Shown here: positions 8,014 to 16,991 of the stretch, piece after piece
Layout: each line of letters starts with the position of its first letter
How positions within the stretch are numbered: the first letter of the stretch is position 1
Assembly: GCA_938075305.1 (NCBI GenBank)
Contig: CALJGV010000007.1
Location: forward strand, 124,001 to 188,000
Length of the DNA stretch: 64,000 nucleotides
Direction of reading: 5' to 3'
From: an uncultured bacterium
Lineage (GTDB): Bacteria > Planctomycetota > UBA1135 > GCA-002686595
Notes under the pieces: generated by a model
Told to the model about the DNA's origin: nothing
What the model saw: the letters and a program-made list of their open reading frames with translations, nothing else
The model's database searches: none
Program-made: the position numbers and the translations under genes

Positions 8014-9522
8014 TCAGCGGAGCGCTCGGACCCCCCGGCGCGCGAAGTACGGGACGACCTCACGCGCGCCCGAACCCTCGAGCGTGAGGGAGAGGGGCCT
8101 GTAGAGGCCCTCGAAGCGCGGATCGCTGAGAATGTCCGCCTCCCACGGGTTCACGTCGAGGGTGCCCGTCCCAGGCTGAACGACGCCGTTGCCCAGGATC
8201 AGGTAGTCCGGCTCCTGATCCAGGACCCAGCCCCCATCGTGCCGGTGATGCCCCTTCACACGGACGCCCTGGAGGTCCGGCGTTCGCCCGAGGAAGGCCG
8301 GGTGGGTTAGCCCAAGGACATCCACCAGCTCCAGGCCGGAGCGCCACCCGAAGGCACCGATCGGCGAGATGGCCACCGTGCTCCCCCTGGGCGCCAGCTC
8401 TCCGAAGGCGGCACCCGCACGCAGCCAGTGGTGCTCGAAGAACCGCTGCTCGAACGCCGCCTGCGGCCTAGCGTTCATGCCCAGCAACACGAAGATCGAA
8501 GAGGAGGCCACCGCACCCGCGAGTCGAAGCCGGGGGGGGCGGAGGCTCGAGAGAAGTCCCGCGGCCCCGACCGCGGCGACGGAGGAGAACGGGATGAGGA
8601 ACCTGGAGTAGACCATCCAGTCTCCCCCCACCGCGAGGACCGAGAGCAGGGCCGCGAAGGCGGTCCAGGAGATGGCGCGCGCCTCGGCACCACGGCGTGG
8701 CAGGAGCAGGGCAACAAGGAGCATGAGGGAGAGCGCCCCCTCCCCCAAGGAACGAAGCAGGTAGCGAGCCCCGTACTCGAGCTCGACTCCCAGCGGCAGG
8801 GACTTCAACGCCAGGGCGTGCGGCGCGGGCCCGCCGAACTTCCACCACCTCACTCCGGCGGTGACCGCAAGGACGAGGACGGGCACGAGGGCAGCGCAGA
8901 TCTCCGCACCTCGCAGCCTCCGCGACGGGCGCATCGTCAGCAGGCAGGCAGCCCACGGGATGAGAGCCTCGGCGCGCAGGGCGCACGCGACCCCGAACGC
9001 GGCGCCCGGCAAGAGGGCTCCGCCTTGCCCCCGGAGCGCCCAGCGGGACCACCCGTGGAAGCCCACGGCGACGGCGGCTGCGAGGGGCACCGTGCCGAGT
9101 CCCGCGACGGCGTGCCACGCCACCGCAGGGGAGAGTGCGAGCCACCATGGAGCGAGCTCGGCCAGGACACCCTGCTCCCGCGAGCGCGACCATCGGCCCA
9201 CCACCCCCACCAGCACCCCGAAGCTCACCACGCCCACGAGGGGCGTCCAGAACTCCGGGGAGAACCCCACCATGAGGCCCGCGGCCGCGACGAGGAACCA
9301 GGCCGGGCTCGTCACGCCGTCCACAGGGTTCTCCCCCGGGTTGAAGACGGGGCCCAGCCCCTCCAACCAGTTCCCCGCGTATCGATAGACGATGTAGTCG
9401 TCGTCGACAGGTCCGAGGTCGAAGAGGGTCAGCCCGTGCACGAGCGCGGCGAGCACCGGCGCCCACTGGACCCAGCCTGGGCGAGCTCGAACTCCCTCTC
9501 CGTCGTGGACGACTTGCCTCAT
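8014..9522 (-). CDS. Multi-spanning membrane glycosyltransferase-like protein (PMT/GT-C type)
   Basis: 502 residues from ATG at 9522; the longer frame upstream is antisense to the radical SAM gene and is rejected. About ten hydrophobic helices. The segment DDDYIVYRYAGNWLEGLGPV followed by FNPGE and DGVTSPAW matches the first periplasmic loop of GT-C glycosyltransferases of the dolichyl-P-mannose:protein mannosyltransferase type ('DDAYIxxRYAxNLxxGxGxVFNPGExVEGxTSPLW'), which carries the catalytic Asp pair. It would transfer a lipid-linked sugar outside the cytoplasm; donor and acceptor are unknown. Divergent from the radical SAM pair with a 105-bp shared promoter region. A link to that cassette is only positional. 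Confidence 0.7.
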   Translation of the reverse strand: MRQVVHDGEGVRARPGWVQWAPVLAALVHGLTLFDLGPVDDDYIVYRYAGNWLEGLGPVFNPGENPVDGVTSPAWFLVAAAGLMVGFSPEFWTPLVGVVSFGVLVGVVGRWSRSREQGVLAELAPWWLALSPAVAWHAVAGLGTVPLAAAVAVGFHGWSRWALRGQGGALLPGAAFGVACALRAEALIPWAACLLTMRPSRRLRGAEICAALVPVLVLAVTAGVRWWKFGGPAPHALALKSLPLGVELEYGARYLLRSLGEGALSLMLLVALLLPRRGAEARAISWTAFAALLSVLAVGGDWMVYSRFLIPFSSVAAVGAAGLLSSLRPPRLRLAGAVASSSIFVLLGMNARPQAAFEQRFFEHHWLRAGAAFGELAPRGSTVAISPIGAFGWRSGLELVDVLGLTHPAFLGRTPDLQGVRVKGHHRHDGGWVLDQEPDYLILGNGVVQPGTGTLDVNPWEADILSDPRFEGLYRPLSLTLEGSGAREVVPYFARRGVRALR

Positions 9523-9627
9523 TGCATCAGGACCCGGCCAACGATCCTCGGGGGCGGATCGTAGCTCCTTGGGCCTCCGCTGGGCTCCCGATCTCTCCCC
9601 CCAGCGGCTAGGCTGTCGCCTCCTCCG

Positions 9628-11631
9628 TTGAAGATCCTGCTCGCCTCCTCGCCCCACGCCGACACCTTCGGCTACTCGATGCCCCCTCCGGGCCTCCTGA
9701 GGCTCGGTGGCGCCCTGCGCGCGACCGAGCATGACGTGGCCCTCGAGGACCTCGCCTTCCGTCTGGGGAACGGTGAGCTCCCGGCCGGGGACGGTCTGGC
9801 CAGCGCAGCGGCGGCCCTGCTCGCCCGGCGCGGACGCCCTGACCTCGTGGGCCTCTCCGTCATGGGCGCGACCCTCCCGATCGCCCTGCTCATCGCACAG
9901 GAGCTGAAGGCGCTGTGGCCTTCGGTCCCGATCGCCTTGGGCGGCCCGGGCGTTCAAGGCGTCGACGGGCAGCTCCTCGAGCGGTTCGAGCAGATCGATC
10001 TCGTAGCCCGGGGCGAGGGAGAGGTCACCGTCATCGAGCTCTGCGCGGCCCTCGCGGATGGCCTCGGGGCCGCGAGGGATGTTCATGGGATCACCTCTCG
10101 CCAGCCCGAGGGGATCCACCGTGCGCCGGACCGGGCCATGATCCGTGACCTCGGCGAGCTCCCCCCCTACGCGTGGGACCTGCTCCCCTCGATCGCCAGC
10201 TACAAGAAGATCACCGGGGAGGAGGACGGCCTCGTCCCCCTCGACTCGGGTCGCGGATGCGCCTACGACTGCTCCTTCTGCACCATCGGACGGACCTGGA
10301 GGAGGCGGTCTCGCCCCCTCCCCGCCGGACGGCTCGTCGGGGAGATGGCGTCCCTCCGGGGGATCCCTGGGGCCCGTCGCGCGTACCTTTGCCATGACCT
10401 CTTCGGCGCGGACCGATCGCACGCCATGTCGCTCTGCGACGAGCTCTCCGAGCGCGGGGTCCGGGTGCCCTGGGAGGTCCGCGCCCGCGCGGACCACCTG
10501 GACGCCGAGCTCCTCCTCCGGATGGGCCAGGCCGGGTGCGATCGCGTCCTGCTGGGGATCGAGTCCGCCTCGCCCGCCGTACGGGCCGCCAACCAGAAGG
10601 GCATGCGCGACGACGTCGACCTGCTCCAGGTCGTCGATGACTGCGCGGCCGCCGGGGTGACGCCGATCCTGTCGCTGATCCTCGGCCTCCCGGGCGAGGG
10701 GGACGACGAGCTCAACGAGTCCCTCGAGTTCTGCGCATCCGCGGCGCTGCGAGCCGGCGTCAACCTCTCGCTCCACCTGGTGAACCCCCAGCCCGGGTGC
10801 AAGCTCGGCGAGGACCTCGCCGAGGTGTCCAGACCCGTCCCCAGCGTCCCCCCGGACATGGCGCTCGGCGCTGGCGAATCTCCCGCCGAGCAGGCACTCA
10901 TCCTCGGCCACCCGGACATCTTCTCCACCTGGTCGCTGCTGCCCTACCCGGACGGCAAGCTGGAAGAGTTGGTCTTCCTGAGCGGGGAGTTCGGCGAGAC
11001 TCTCATGCGCTACCCCCGCTCGATCGGGGCGCTCACCGCCCTCCTTGATGTCACCACGCTCACGCTCGCCCGGGACCTCCGCGCGGACGGCCGGACCTTC
11101 GAGACCTTCGCCCGCGAGCGCGCAGCTACCGCCAGCGGCGGCGTGCTGGTCGAGACCATGATCCGCTGGGAGAACGCGCTGGTCCGGGTCGCCGCCCGCG
11201 GGGCGCGCCGGCCGCGGGAGGGGCGCTGGGCGCTGGGCGCAGAGCTGATCTCGACGGAGGTCGACCTCGGCGCTGCGACCGCCGCCCTGATCGACGCACG
11301 CAGCGCACCCGGTGACGGGGCGGCTCGCCTCGACCGCCTCCTCGGCGGCAGCGACCTGATGTTCGCCGTCGTCGCCCCGGCCCCCGCCCCCGGCAGGCTC
11401 GCCGGCGTCCGGACGGTCCGGCTCGCGGGCGGCTCCGTGCGCCTGGTACGCGCCCTCGAGGGCGCTCGCTCCGAGGGCGACCACGCTCGTATCCTCGAGG
11501 CCCTCGCATCCCCCGAGGTCCGCGCCGCAGCCACCGGACTCATCGAGTCGGGGATCCTCGTGCCCCCGGCCGACGACCACAAGATCACCTCCCAAACTCC
11601 TCCGCAGGCCTCCCCGACCTCGGCGTCATGA
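9628..11631 (+). CDS. B12-binding radical SAM protein, first of a tandem pair
   Basis: 667 residues, TTG start at 9628. Residues about 1-150 form a cobalamin-binding Rossmann domain (LVGLSVMGA, IALGGPGVQG, DLVARGEGE; the DxHxxG motif is absent, as in many radical SAM relatives). The radical SAM barrel follows with CAYDCSFC (Cys211, Cys215, Cys218; CX3CX2C for the 4Fe-4S cluster), then the usual GIESAS and ILGLPGE segments. After about 450 comes a long C-terminal extension ending in a helical block (ILEALASPEVRAAATGLIES) that resembles the end of PqqD-like RiPP recognition elements. The stop overlaps the start of the second radical SAM gene (ATGA). Chemistry unknown; methyl transfer or C-C bond formation are options in this class. 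Confidence 0.8.
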   Translation: MKILLASSPHADTFGYSMPPPGLLRLGGALRATEHDVALEDLAFRLGNGELPAGDGLASAAAALLARRGRPDLVGLSVMGATLPIALLIAQELKALWPSVPIALGGPGVQGVDGQLLERFEQIDLVARGEGEVTVIELCAALADGLGAARDVHGITSRQPEGIHRAPDRAMIRDLGELPPYAWDLLPSIASYKKITGEEDGLVPLDSGRGCAYDCSFCTIGRTWRRRSRPLPAGRLVGEMASLRGIPGARRAYLCHDLFGADRSHAMSLCDELSERGVRVPWEVRARADHLDAELLLRMGQAGCDRVLLGIESASPAVRAANQKGMRDDVDLLQVVDDCAAAGVTPILSLILGLPGEGDDELNESLEFCASAALRAGVNLSLHLVNPQPGCKLGEDLAEVSRPVPSVPPDMALGAGESPAEQALILGHPDIFSTWSLLPYPDGKLEELVFLSGEFGETLMRYPRSIGALTALLDVTTLTLARDLRADGRTFETFARERAATASGGVLVETMIRWENALVRVAARGARRPREGRWALGAELISTEVDLGAATAALIDARSAPGDGAARLDRLLGGSDLMFAVVAPAPAPGRLAGVRTVRLAGGSVRLVRALEGARSEGDHARILEALASPEVRAAATGLIESGILVPPADDHKITSQTPPQASPTSAS

Positions 11632-13931
11632 TTCAGCTTCCCAGCAACGACTTCCCCGTCACCCTCGCGTTCCCGCCGCAGGGGCACTGGACCCAGCCGC
11701 ACCTCGCGCTGCCATGCCTCAAGGCCTGGCTCCACGCCAGCGGCTACAGCGACGTGGAGCAAATGGACCTCTCGGTGGAGGCCTTCGATCACTTCCTCAC
11801 GGCCGAGTCGCTCACCCGCGCCGCGGAGAAGGTCCAGCGCCGACTCCCGCTCGAACGCTTCCAGGAGGACCGCCTGCCCCTGGGGCAGATGCGCGCCTGG
11901 CGCGCCGCCGCCGAGAGCGCCGCCTCTGCGGCGTCCGTCATCGAGCGGGTCGAGGCCGCCAAGGCGGTGCTTCGGGGACAGGACCACACGGTCGAGGCCG
12001 AGCGCGGCTTCTGGGACCCTGACCGGTACATCCCTGCGGTCAGGACCCTCTACCACGGCCTCCGGTTGATCTCGTCGGCCCACTACCCCAGCGAGCTCAC
12101 CCCCCACAACTTCACGATGTCCTACTCGAACGACTCGAGTGAGGACGTCCTCGCGGCCACGCTGGACGAGGACCAGAACCCCTTCATCGAGTTCTATCGC
12201 GAGCAGGTCATGCCGCGGCTCCTCGAGCGCGAGCCGCGCGTGCTCGGCCTCTCCGTCCTCTATGGCAGCCAGCTGATCCCGGCCCTCACCCTCGCCCGGA
12301 TGGTGAAGGCTGCCCTTCCTGACTGCCACATCACCATGGGCGGGGGCTTCCTCGCCTACATCGGGGACAAGGTGATGGCCGCGCCGGGCATGGCCGAGTG
12401 CTTCGACTCCATCGTCTTCCACGAGGGCGAGCGTCCGCTCCTGATGCTCTGCGAGGCGCTCCGACTCGATGAGGGCCTCGAGGACGTCGGGAGCCTCGCC
12501 TGGTGGGACCGCTCCGACCCCGACCACCCAGTGGCCGTCAAGAACATGGCGGCGCACCCCATCAAGCTCGATGACGCCCCGGCGCCGGACCTCGACGGGC
12601 TCCCCATGGAGAAGTACTTCTCACCGCGGGTGGTCATCCCCTATGACGTGAACCGCGGCTGCTACTACGGCGAGTGCACCTTCTGCACGCTCCCGACCGT
12701 CATCGGCCCGGGCTACCGCACGCGCTCCTCCGAGACGATCGCCCGGCACGTCGTGGAGCTCCGGGACCGCTACGCGTCCACCCACTTCAACTTCATCACC
12801 GACTGCATGCCGCCGGGGATGATCAAGGACCTCCCCGAACGGCTGATCGAGGCGGAGGCCGGCGTCACCTGGTGGGCGGATGCGCGTATCGAGCCCAAGG
12901 CCTACGACGCGGACGGTGCGAAGCGTCTCTATGAATCGGGGTGCCGCAAGCTCCTCTTCGGCTTCGAGTCCGCCACGAAGCGGATCCTGAAGATGATGAT
13001 GAAGGGGCAGAGCCTCAAGTCCGTGGTCGAGGTTGCCCGCAACTGCACCGAGGCGGACATCAGCGTCACGTTCTACGCCATGGTTGGCTTCCCCACAGAA
13101 ACTCGCGAGGAGGCCCGGGCGACCCTCGAGTTCATCGAGGAGCACGCCGACATCATCCGTGAGGTCTCCCTCCAGACGTTCCACATCGACGAGGTGGCGA
13201 AGACCTACAAGGAGCCCGAGCAGTTCGGCATCCGGGTCCTCGACGCCCCCGGGGACCTCGCGCTCTATCACGACTACGAGGCCGACCAGGGCATGACCCA
13301 GGAGGAGGCCGCTGAGATGTTCGAGGAGATGATGGCGTCGTTCCGCCGCAACCTCGCGATCTTCTCGGGGGACAACATCTTCTACTTCATGCAGAAGAGT
13401 CACTACTTCCTGCACCTCGCCGCCGGTGAGACCCCCCAGGGGTTCTCGGGGCGGTGCGCCGACCGGACCGAGGCCCGGGCGCAGCGCGCCGCTGACCCTG
13501 GGCTGCAGGTGAGCCCAGGCCTGGTCTCGGTCCCGCTGGACTTCAGCTACTCCGAGGCGGTGCGGACCCTGAGCGACCCCCTCGCACGGGCGGCCCGCCC
13601 TGACTTCCTGACGGGCCGCTACGTGCGGGACGCGGACCAGGTGGCCGAGGAGCAGCTCCCGCCGCTCGAGGCCAAGGAGCGCTTCCTCCTGTACGACGCC
13701 GAGAACGGCGAGTTCGTGGAGCTCCGTGATGGCGGAGCCCGGGTGCTCGCGGCCCTCCGCCAGCACGGGTCCCTCGGCTCGCTCATCGAGGCCCAGCGCC
13801 GCGCAGGCGCCAGCGAGGCCGCGCTCGATCGACTCGAGCAGTTCGCCGCCGAGCTCCATCGACTCGGCGTCCTGCGCTCGACGGCCCCGACGCCCACCCC
13901 CTCTCCGGCCCTCGCAAACGCGCAGGGCTGA
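11628..13931 (+). CDS. Radical SAM protein with B12-like N-domain and PqqD-like C-terminus
   Basis: 767 residues from ATG 11628, overlapping the previous stop by 4 bp. Residues about 1-300 include a B12-binding-like fold (VLGLSVLYGSQLIPALTLAR, ITMGGGFLAYIGDK). The cluster motif is GCYYGECTFC (Cys345, Cys350, Cys353), i.e. CX4CX2C as found in a subgroup with 'GCYWGxCxFC'. GFESATKRILKMM and VGFPTET belong to the barrel. Residues about 680-750 (FLLYDAENGEFVELRDGG ... ALDRLEQFAAELHRLGVL) look like a PqqD-type RiPP recognition element that would grip a leader peptide. A 58-residue peptide gene starts 23 bp downstream, which fits a peptide-modifying role. Substrate inferred, not shown. Confidence 0.8.
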   Translation: MIQLPSNDFPVTLAFPPQGHWTQPHLALPCLKAWLHASGYSDVEQMDLSVEAFDHFLTAESLTRAAEKVQRRLPLERFQEDRLPLGQMRAWRAAAESAASAASVIERVEAAKAVLRGQDHTVEAERGFWDPDRYIPAVRTLYHGLRLISSAHYPSELTPHNFTMSYSNDSSEDVLAATLDEDQNPFIEFYREQVMPRLLEREPRVLGLSVLYGSQLIPALTLARMVKAALPDCHITMGGGFLAYIGDKVMAAPGMAECFDSIVFHEGERPLLMLCEALRLDEGLEDVGSLAWWDRSDPDHPVAVKNMAAHPIKLDDAPAPDLDGLPMEKYFSPRVVIPYDVNRGCYYGECTFCTLPTVIGPGYRTRSSETIARHVVELRDRYASTHFNFITDCMPPGMIKDLPERLIEAEAGVTWWADARIEPKAYDADGAKRLYESGCRKLLFGFESATKRILKMMMKGQSLKSVVEVARNCTEADISVTFYAMVGFPTETREEARATLEFIEEHADIIREVSLQTFHIDEVAKTYKEPEQFGIRVLDAPGDLALYHDYEADQGMTQEEAAEMFEEMMASFRRNLAIFSGDNIFYFMQKSHYFLHLAAGETPQGFSGRCADRTEARAQRAADPGLQVSPGLVSVPLDFSYSEAVRTLSDPLARAARPDFLTGRYVRDADQVAEEQLPPLEAKERFLLYDAENGEFVELRDGGARVLAALRQHGSLGSLIEAQRRAGASEAALDRLEQFAAELHRLGVLRSTAPTPTPSPALANAQG

Positions 13932-13954
13932 TCCACCAACCGACGGAACCAGCG

Positions 13955-14131
13955 ATGAATCAGAACAAGGACCAGCGTGAAGACGCCGAGCTCGAGGACA
14001 GCCACGACGAAAGCTCGGAGGCCCCCACGGCGGCCGGCGGCGAGGCGCTCGACCTGGAGGGCCTCGACCTCACGGTCGAGACCGTCGAGGAGCGCATCAG
14101 CCCCAGCGAGACCAACGTCTTCGACAAGTGA
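13955..14131 (+). CDS. Putative RiPP precursor peptide (58 residues)
   Basis: ATG 13955 to TGA 14129-14131, directly after the second radical SAM gene (23 bp gap). Composition is strongly acidic, with no Cys, and falls into a disordered N-terminal two-thirds (MNQNKDQREDAELEDSHDE...) and a helical leader-like block LDLEGLDLTVETVEERISPS, ending SETNVFDK. Codon use matches its neighbours (third-position GC high) and no other frame here looks coding. Size, position and the RRE-like tail of the upstream enzyme suggest a leader plus C-terminal core, with core residues perhaps Ser/Thr/Asn/Val/Phe near the end. No GG or other clear protease site. It could instead be an unrelated small acidic protein. 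Confidence 0.65.
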   Translation: MNQNKDQREDAELEDSHDESSEAPTAAGGEALDLEGLDLTVETVEERISPSETNVFDK

Positions 14132-14142
14132 GCACCTTGGCT

Positions 14143-14180
14143 CCGCGATCAGGGCGTCGAGACCGGCGCCCTGACCGCGG
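14143..14180. terminator. Hairpin after the putative precursor gene
   Basis: Inverted repeat CCGCGATCAGGGC (14143-14155) / GCCCTGACCGCGG (14168-14180), 12 pairs with one mismatch and a 12-base loop, between the convergent peptide gene and the DUF1501 gene. No T tract, but the position suits a bidirectional terminator. Confidence 0.55.
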
Positions 14181-14189
14181 ACCGGGGCC

Positions 14190-15470
14190 CTAGATCGTCA
14201 CGCCCAGGTGCGTCGCCGTGTGCCCGGGGAAGAGCGGTCCGGCATCGGCGCTGCCCAGGCGCCGCTCGGCGACCTCGGCGAGGACGTCCCGATAGTCGAT
14301 GGTCACGTCGAGGTCCCCCTCGTTGAGGCTCGCGGGGTCCATCCCCGGCCACTGGGTGAGGACGCGGCCGCCGTCGATGCCGTCGCCCATGAGGAACATC
14401 GCGTTCCCGTAGCCGTGGTCGCAGCCCTCGCTCAGGTTGGGCGCGATCCTGCGGCCGAACTCCGAGTGAGCGACCAGGGTGTACCTCACACCGGAGTTCT
14501 TCAGGTCCAGGTAGAAGGCCTCCAGGGAGCGGGCGAAGGTGTCCAGCATCCCGGCATAGGTCCCGTTCATGGGACCCATCTGGACGTGGTGGTCCCATCC
14601 ATCGAGGTCCACCACGCAGCACTCGAGGTCGAGCCCCGCCTTGAGCATGGTCGCCACGGACCGGAGCCCGCCTCCGAAGGGGCCAGAGGGATAGACCGCG
14701 CCATTCGAGGGGGTGTAGCCGAAGAACTGCACGCCGCCGACCTGATCGAGGGCGTCGAGCGCGCTGATGGCCGCCGGGCCGAGGGGCGCGGGCTGCGGCG
14801 TGTACATGTCCGCCAGGACCTGGCGTCGGTCAGCCGCCGTGGCCGCCTCCCCTGGGAAGGAGTAGGTGGCAGGGACCGCGATCGGGATCGCGCCGGGTGC
14901 GCCGGTCAGCGTCCACGGCAGTAGCGCCGAGACCGAGAGCGCCCGGACCGTGCCCGGACCGAGGGGGTTGATCGTGTCGAGGTGCCGCGAGACCCAGCCC
15001 TCCGAGAGGGGGAGCGCGCTGCCTGAGGGGGTCGCGGTCTCCCAGCGTCGCATGCCGTCGAAGTGCGAGAGCGTGTGGATCGGCGCGCCGGCAGCGTGGA
15101 CGACCAGGAGGCGTCCATCGGCATAGGGGGTGTGGAGCGGCGCAGCAGAGGGCGAGAGGCAGAAGGTCCCGTCCAGGTCCACCGAGCCGTTCCCTGATGC
15201 AGGTCCGGGGATCGCGAGGGGTCCCCGCGAGGACGCGTAGTCCGGGTCACCGTACGGGACCACCGCGCTGAGGCCGTCCATGCCGCCCCTGAGGAAGACG
15301 CTGATCAGGACGTCCCGCTGGGTGCCCCCGCCGCTGCCGCGCGAGGCGCTGAAGGCGATCCGGGGCATCGCGGAGGACACTGCAGCCCCCGCCGCCGCGG
15401 TCCGCAAGAAACCCCGCCTCGAGAGGTTGGCGTACTCGGAGCACGCAGCACGTTCAGTTCGTCGTGTCAT
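14190..15470 (-). CDS. DUF1501 family protein with Tat signal
   Basis: 426 residues from ATG at 15470. A twin-arginine signal (SRRGFLRTAAAGAAV, residues 17-31) marks export of a folded protein. The mature part has DUF1501 landmarks: ISVFLRGGMDGLSAVVPYGD near the N-terminus, HFDGMRRWE, GWDHHVQM and HSEFGRR (the sulfatase/alkaline phosphatase-like fold's metal-ligand region). These proteins are common, often in many copies, in Planctomycetota and others, nearly always next to DUF1800 genes. Here it is 15 bp downstream of one, clearly an operon. Their biochemical role is unproven. Confidence 0.88.
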   Translation of the reverse strand: MTRRTERAACSEYANLSRRGFLRTAAAGAAVSSAMPRIAFSASRGSGGGTQRDVLISVFLRGGMDGLSAVVPYGDPDYASSRGPLAIPGPASGNGSVDLDGTFCLSPSAAPLHTPYADGRLLVVHAAGAPIHTLSHFDGMRRWETATPSGSALPLSEGWVSRHLDTINPLGPGTVRALSVSALLPWTLTGAPGAIPIAVPATYSFPGEAATAADRRQVLADMYTPQPAPLGPAAISALDALDQVGGVQFFGYTPSNGAVYPSGPFGGGLRSVATMLKAGLDLECCVVDLDGWDHHVQMGPMNGTYAGMLDTFARSLEAFYLDLKNSGVRYTLVAHSEFGRRIAPNLSEGCDHGYGNAMFLMGDGIDGGRVLTQWPGMDPASLNEGDLDVTIDYRDVLAEVAERRLGSADAGPLFPGHTATHLGVTI

Positions 15471-15485
15471 GGTGTCGTCTCCGGA

Positions 15486-16991
15486 TCAATAGAACTGATA
15501 GCCAGGGCTGGCCGCGAGCAACGCGGCGGCGTCCCTCATGACCTGGTCCGTGAAGGGACGGGCGTCGATGTACTGCTGAACCCGGTCCACCTCGGCCTGG
15601 GGGATTCGCCCCCCCGCCATCTCCATGGCGAGGCGCTGAGCCAGAGCGTGGTTCGGAGTGAAGCCACGGAGCGCAGTCAACGCCGAGAGCGGGATGGAGA
15701 GCCCGGGGAGGCCGCCGTTCAGGAGGTTCGTGGCGTACGCCCAGCGACCGTTCACGTCGCTGCCCCACGCCAAGAGGGTGTCCGGGTAGCCATCGGGCGT
15801 CCCCCACACATACGGGCGATGGCCGACCAGCTCGAAGATCCTCGCTGCGCCGAGGAACTCATCCGAGGTGTCGACCCCGAGCTGCCGCATGAGCCCGGTG
15901 CCGAAGTGGAAGGGCCGCTTGAGCTTGAACTGCGTCGGGGCCGAGCAAAGGAGCAGGGTCTCATCCGAGAGCGCCTCCCGCACCACCTCGCGCAGGTCGC
16001 CGCCGGTGGCCTGCCAGACGGCGATGACGCGGTCCACGGCGGCCTGCGGCGGCTCCATCCCTGAGAGCCAGCTGACGAGCTTGCGCGAGACGTAGTCGAG
16101 CGTCTTGGGGTGGACCGCCAGCATGTGGAGCACGTCCAGCCCGTCCTGGACTCCCCCACCTCCGGGAAGCTGTGTCCCGAGGACCGTCTTCGGCCCGAAG
16201 TCGTGGTCCGCGGCGTCGAAGAAGAAGTCCCCCGGGTTCGCCTCGAACCAGTATCCGTACCGCCACCCGGTGAAGCAGCGGCTGATCTCCCTCACGTCAT
16301 CCTCGGTGTAGGGGCCGTCCACTCCGAGCGTGTGGAGCTCCATCACCTCTCGCCCGAAGTTCTCGTTCGCGGCCCCGACGACGTTCACGTCCCCGTCGAG
16401 ATAGGCGGACATCGCCGGACTCTTCGACACCGCGACGAGCAGGTCCTCGAAGCGACCCAGCGCGTTCTGTCGGATGACGTCCCGGTCGTAGGACGTGAAG
16501 AAGAGGCGGCCACGGACGGTCTCGAGCTGGTCGACGTTGAAGTGGTCGTGCCAGAACTCGACGACCCGCTCCAGCAGCTGGCGCTCACTCAGGACCGAAC
16601 GCGCGACGCAGACCTGCTGCAGGTGTTCGCAGGGCTCGAGCGCCGAGGTGGCGTAGTTCGCGTGCAGATCCGGGATCGACATCGAGACGCTCGGAAAACC
16701 CGCCACGAAGGCGTCGGCCACCGGGTCCGGAATCAACTGTGGGTGGAGCTGCCGGTCCACCCAGGCCGGCCGGCCCATCTGGCGGATCTCCCCCAGGACC
16801 TTCCGTGAGAAGCCCTGGGTGGCGCGGTGGGCGAGGACGAGGTCCAGGTCAGGGCGTTGCGTCGCCCCGGGGGCGGGGGCGCTCGGCCCAGCCGACGTGC
16901 TGCTGCCCGAGGACGCCGACTGGCTGCTGGGCACGCCGATAATCGAGCGCCGCGATCGCGGCCTGCGAAGGGACGGCCGTTGGGATTGCAT
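15486..16991 (-). CDS. DUF1800 family protein
   Basis: 501 residues from ATG at 16991. After a Ser/Pro/Arg-rich N-terminus (about 1-48) it shows the DUF1800 pattern: HRATQGFSRKVLGEIRQMGR, then ERVVEFWHDHFNV, GAANENFGREVMELHTLGV, YTEDDVREISRCFTGW, and a C-terminal GYP/AWGSDVNGRWAY segment. First gene of a two-gene operon with the DUF1501 gene. No classical signal peptide is evident, although partners are exported. Function of the family is unknown. The 224 bp upstream (16992-17215) show no gene. Confidence 0.88.
   Translation of the reverse strand: MQSQRPSLRRPRSRRSIIGVPSSQSASSGSSTSAGPSAPAPGATQRPDLDLVLAHRATQGFSRKVLGEIRQMGRPAWVDRQLHPQLIPDPVADAFVAGFPSVSMSIPDLHANYATSALEPCEHLQQVCVARSVLSERQLLERVVEFWHDHFNVDQLETVRGRLFFTSYDRDVIRQNALGRFEDLLVAVSKSPAMSAYLDGDVNVVGAANENFGREVMELHTLGVDGPYTEDDVREISRCFTGWRYGYWFEANPGDFFFDAADHDFGPKTVLGTQLPGGGGVQDGLDVLHMLAVHPKTLDYVSRKLVSWLSGMEPPQAAVDRVIAVWQATGGDLREVVREALSDETLLLCSAPTQFKLKRPFHFGTGLMRQLGVDTSDEFLGAARIFELVGHRPYVWGTPDGYPDTLLAWGSDVNGRWAYATNLLNGGLPGLSIPLSALTALRGFTPNHALAQRLAMEMAGGRIPQAEVDRVQQYIDARPFTDQVMRDAAALLAASPGYQFY

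Noticed and set aside
9523-11595. Minus-strand open frame continuing upstream of the glycosyltransferase (over 1190 codons in total)
   Set aside because: It lies antisense to the complete radical SAM gene; composition is Gly/Arg/Glu text typical of shadow frames in GC-rich DNA, and the glycosyltransferase has a good ATG at 9522.
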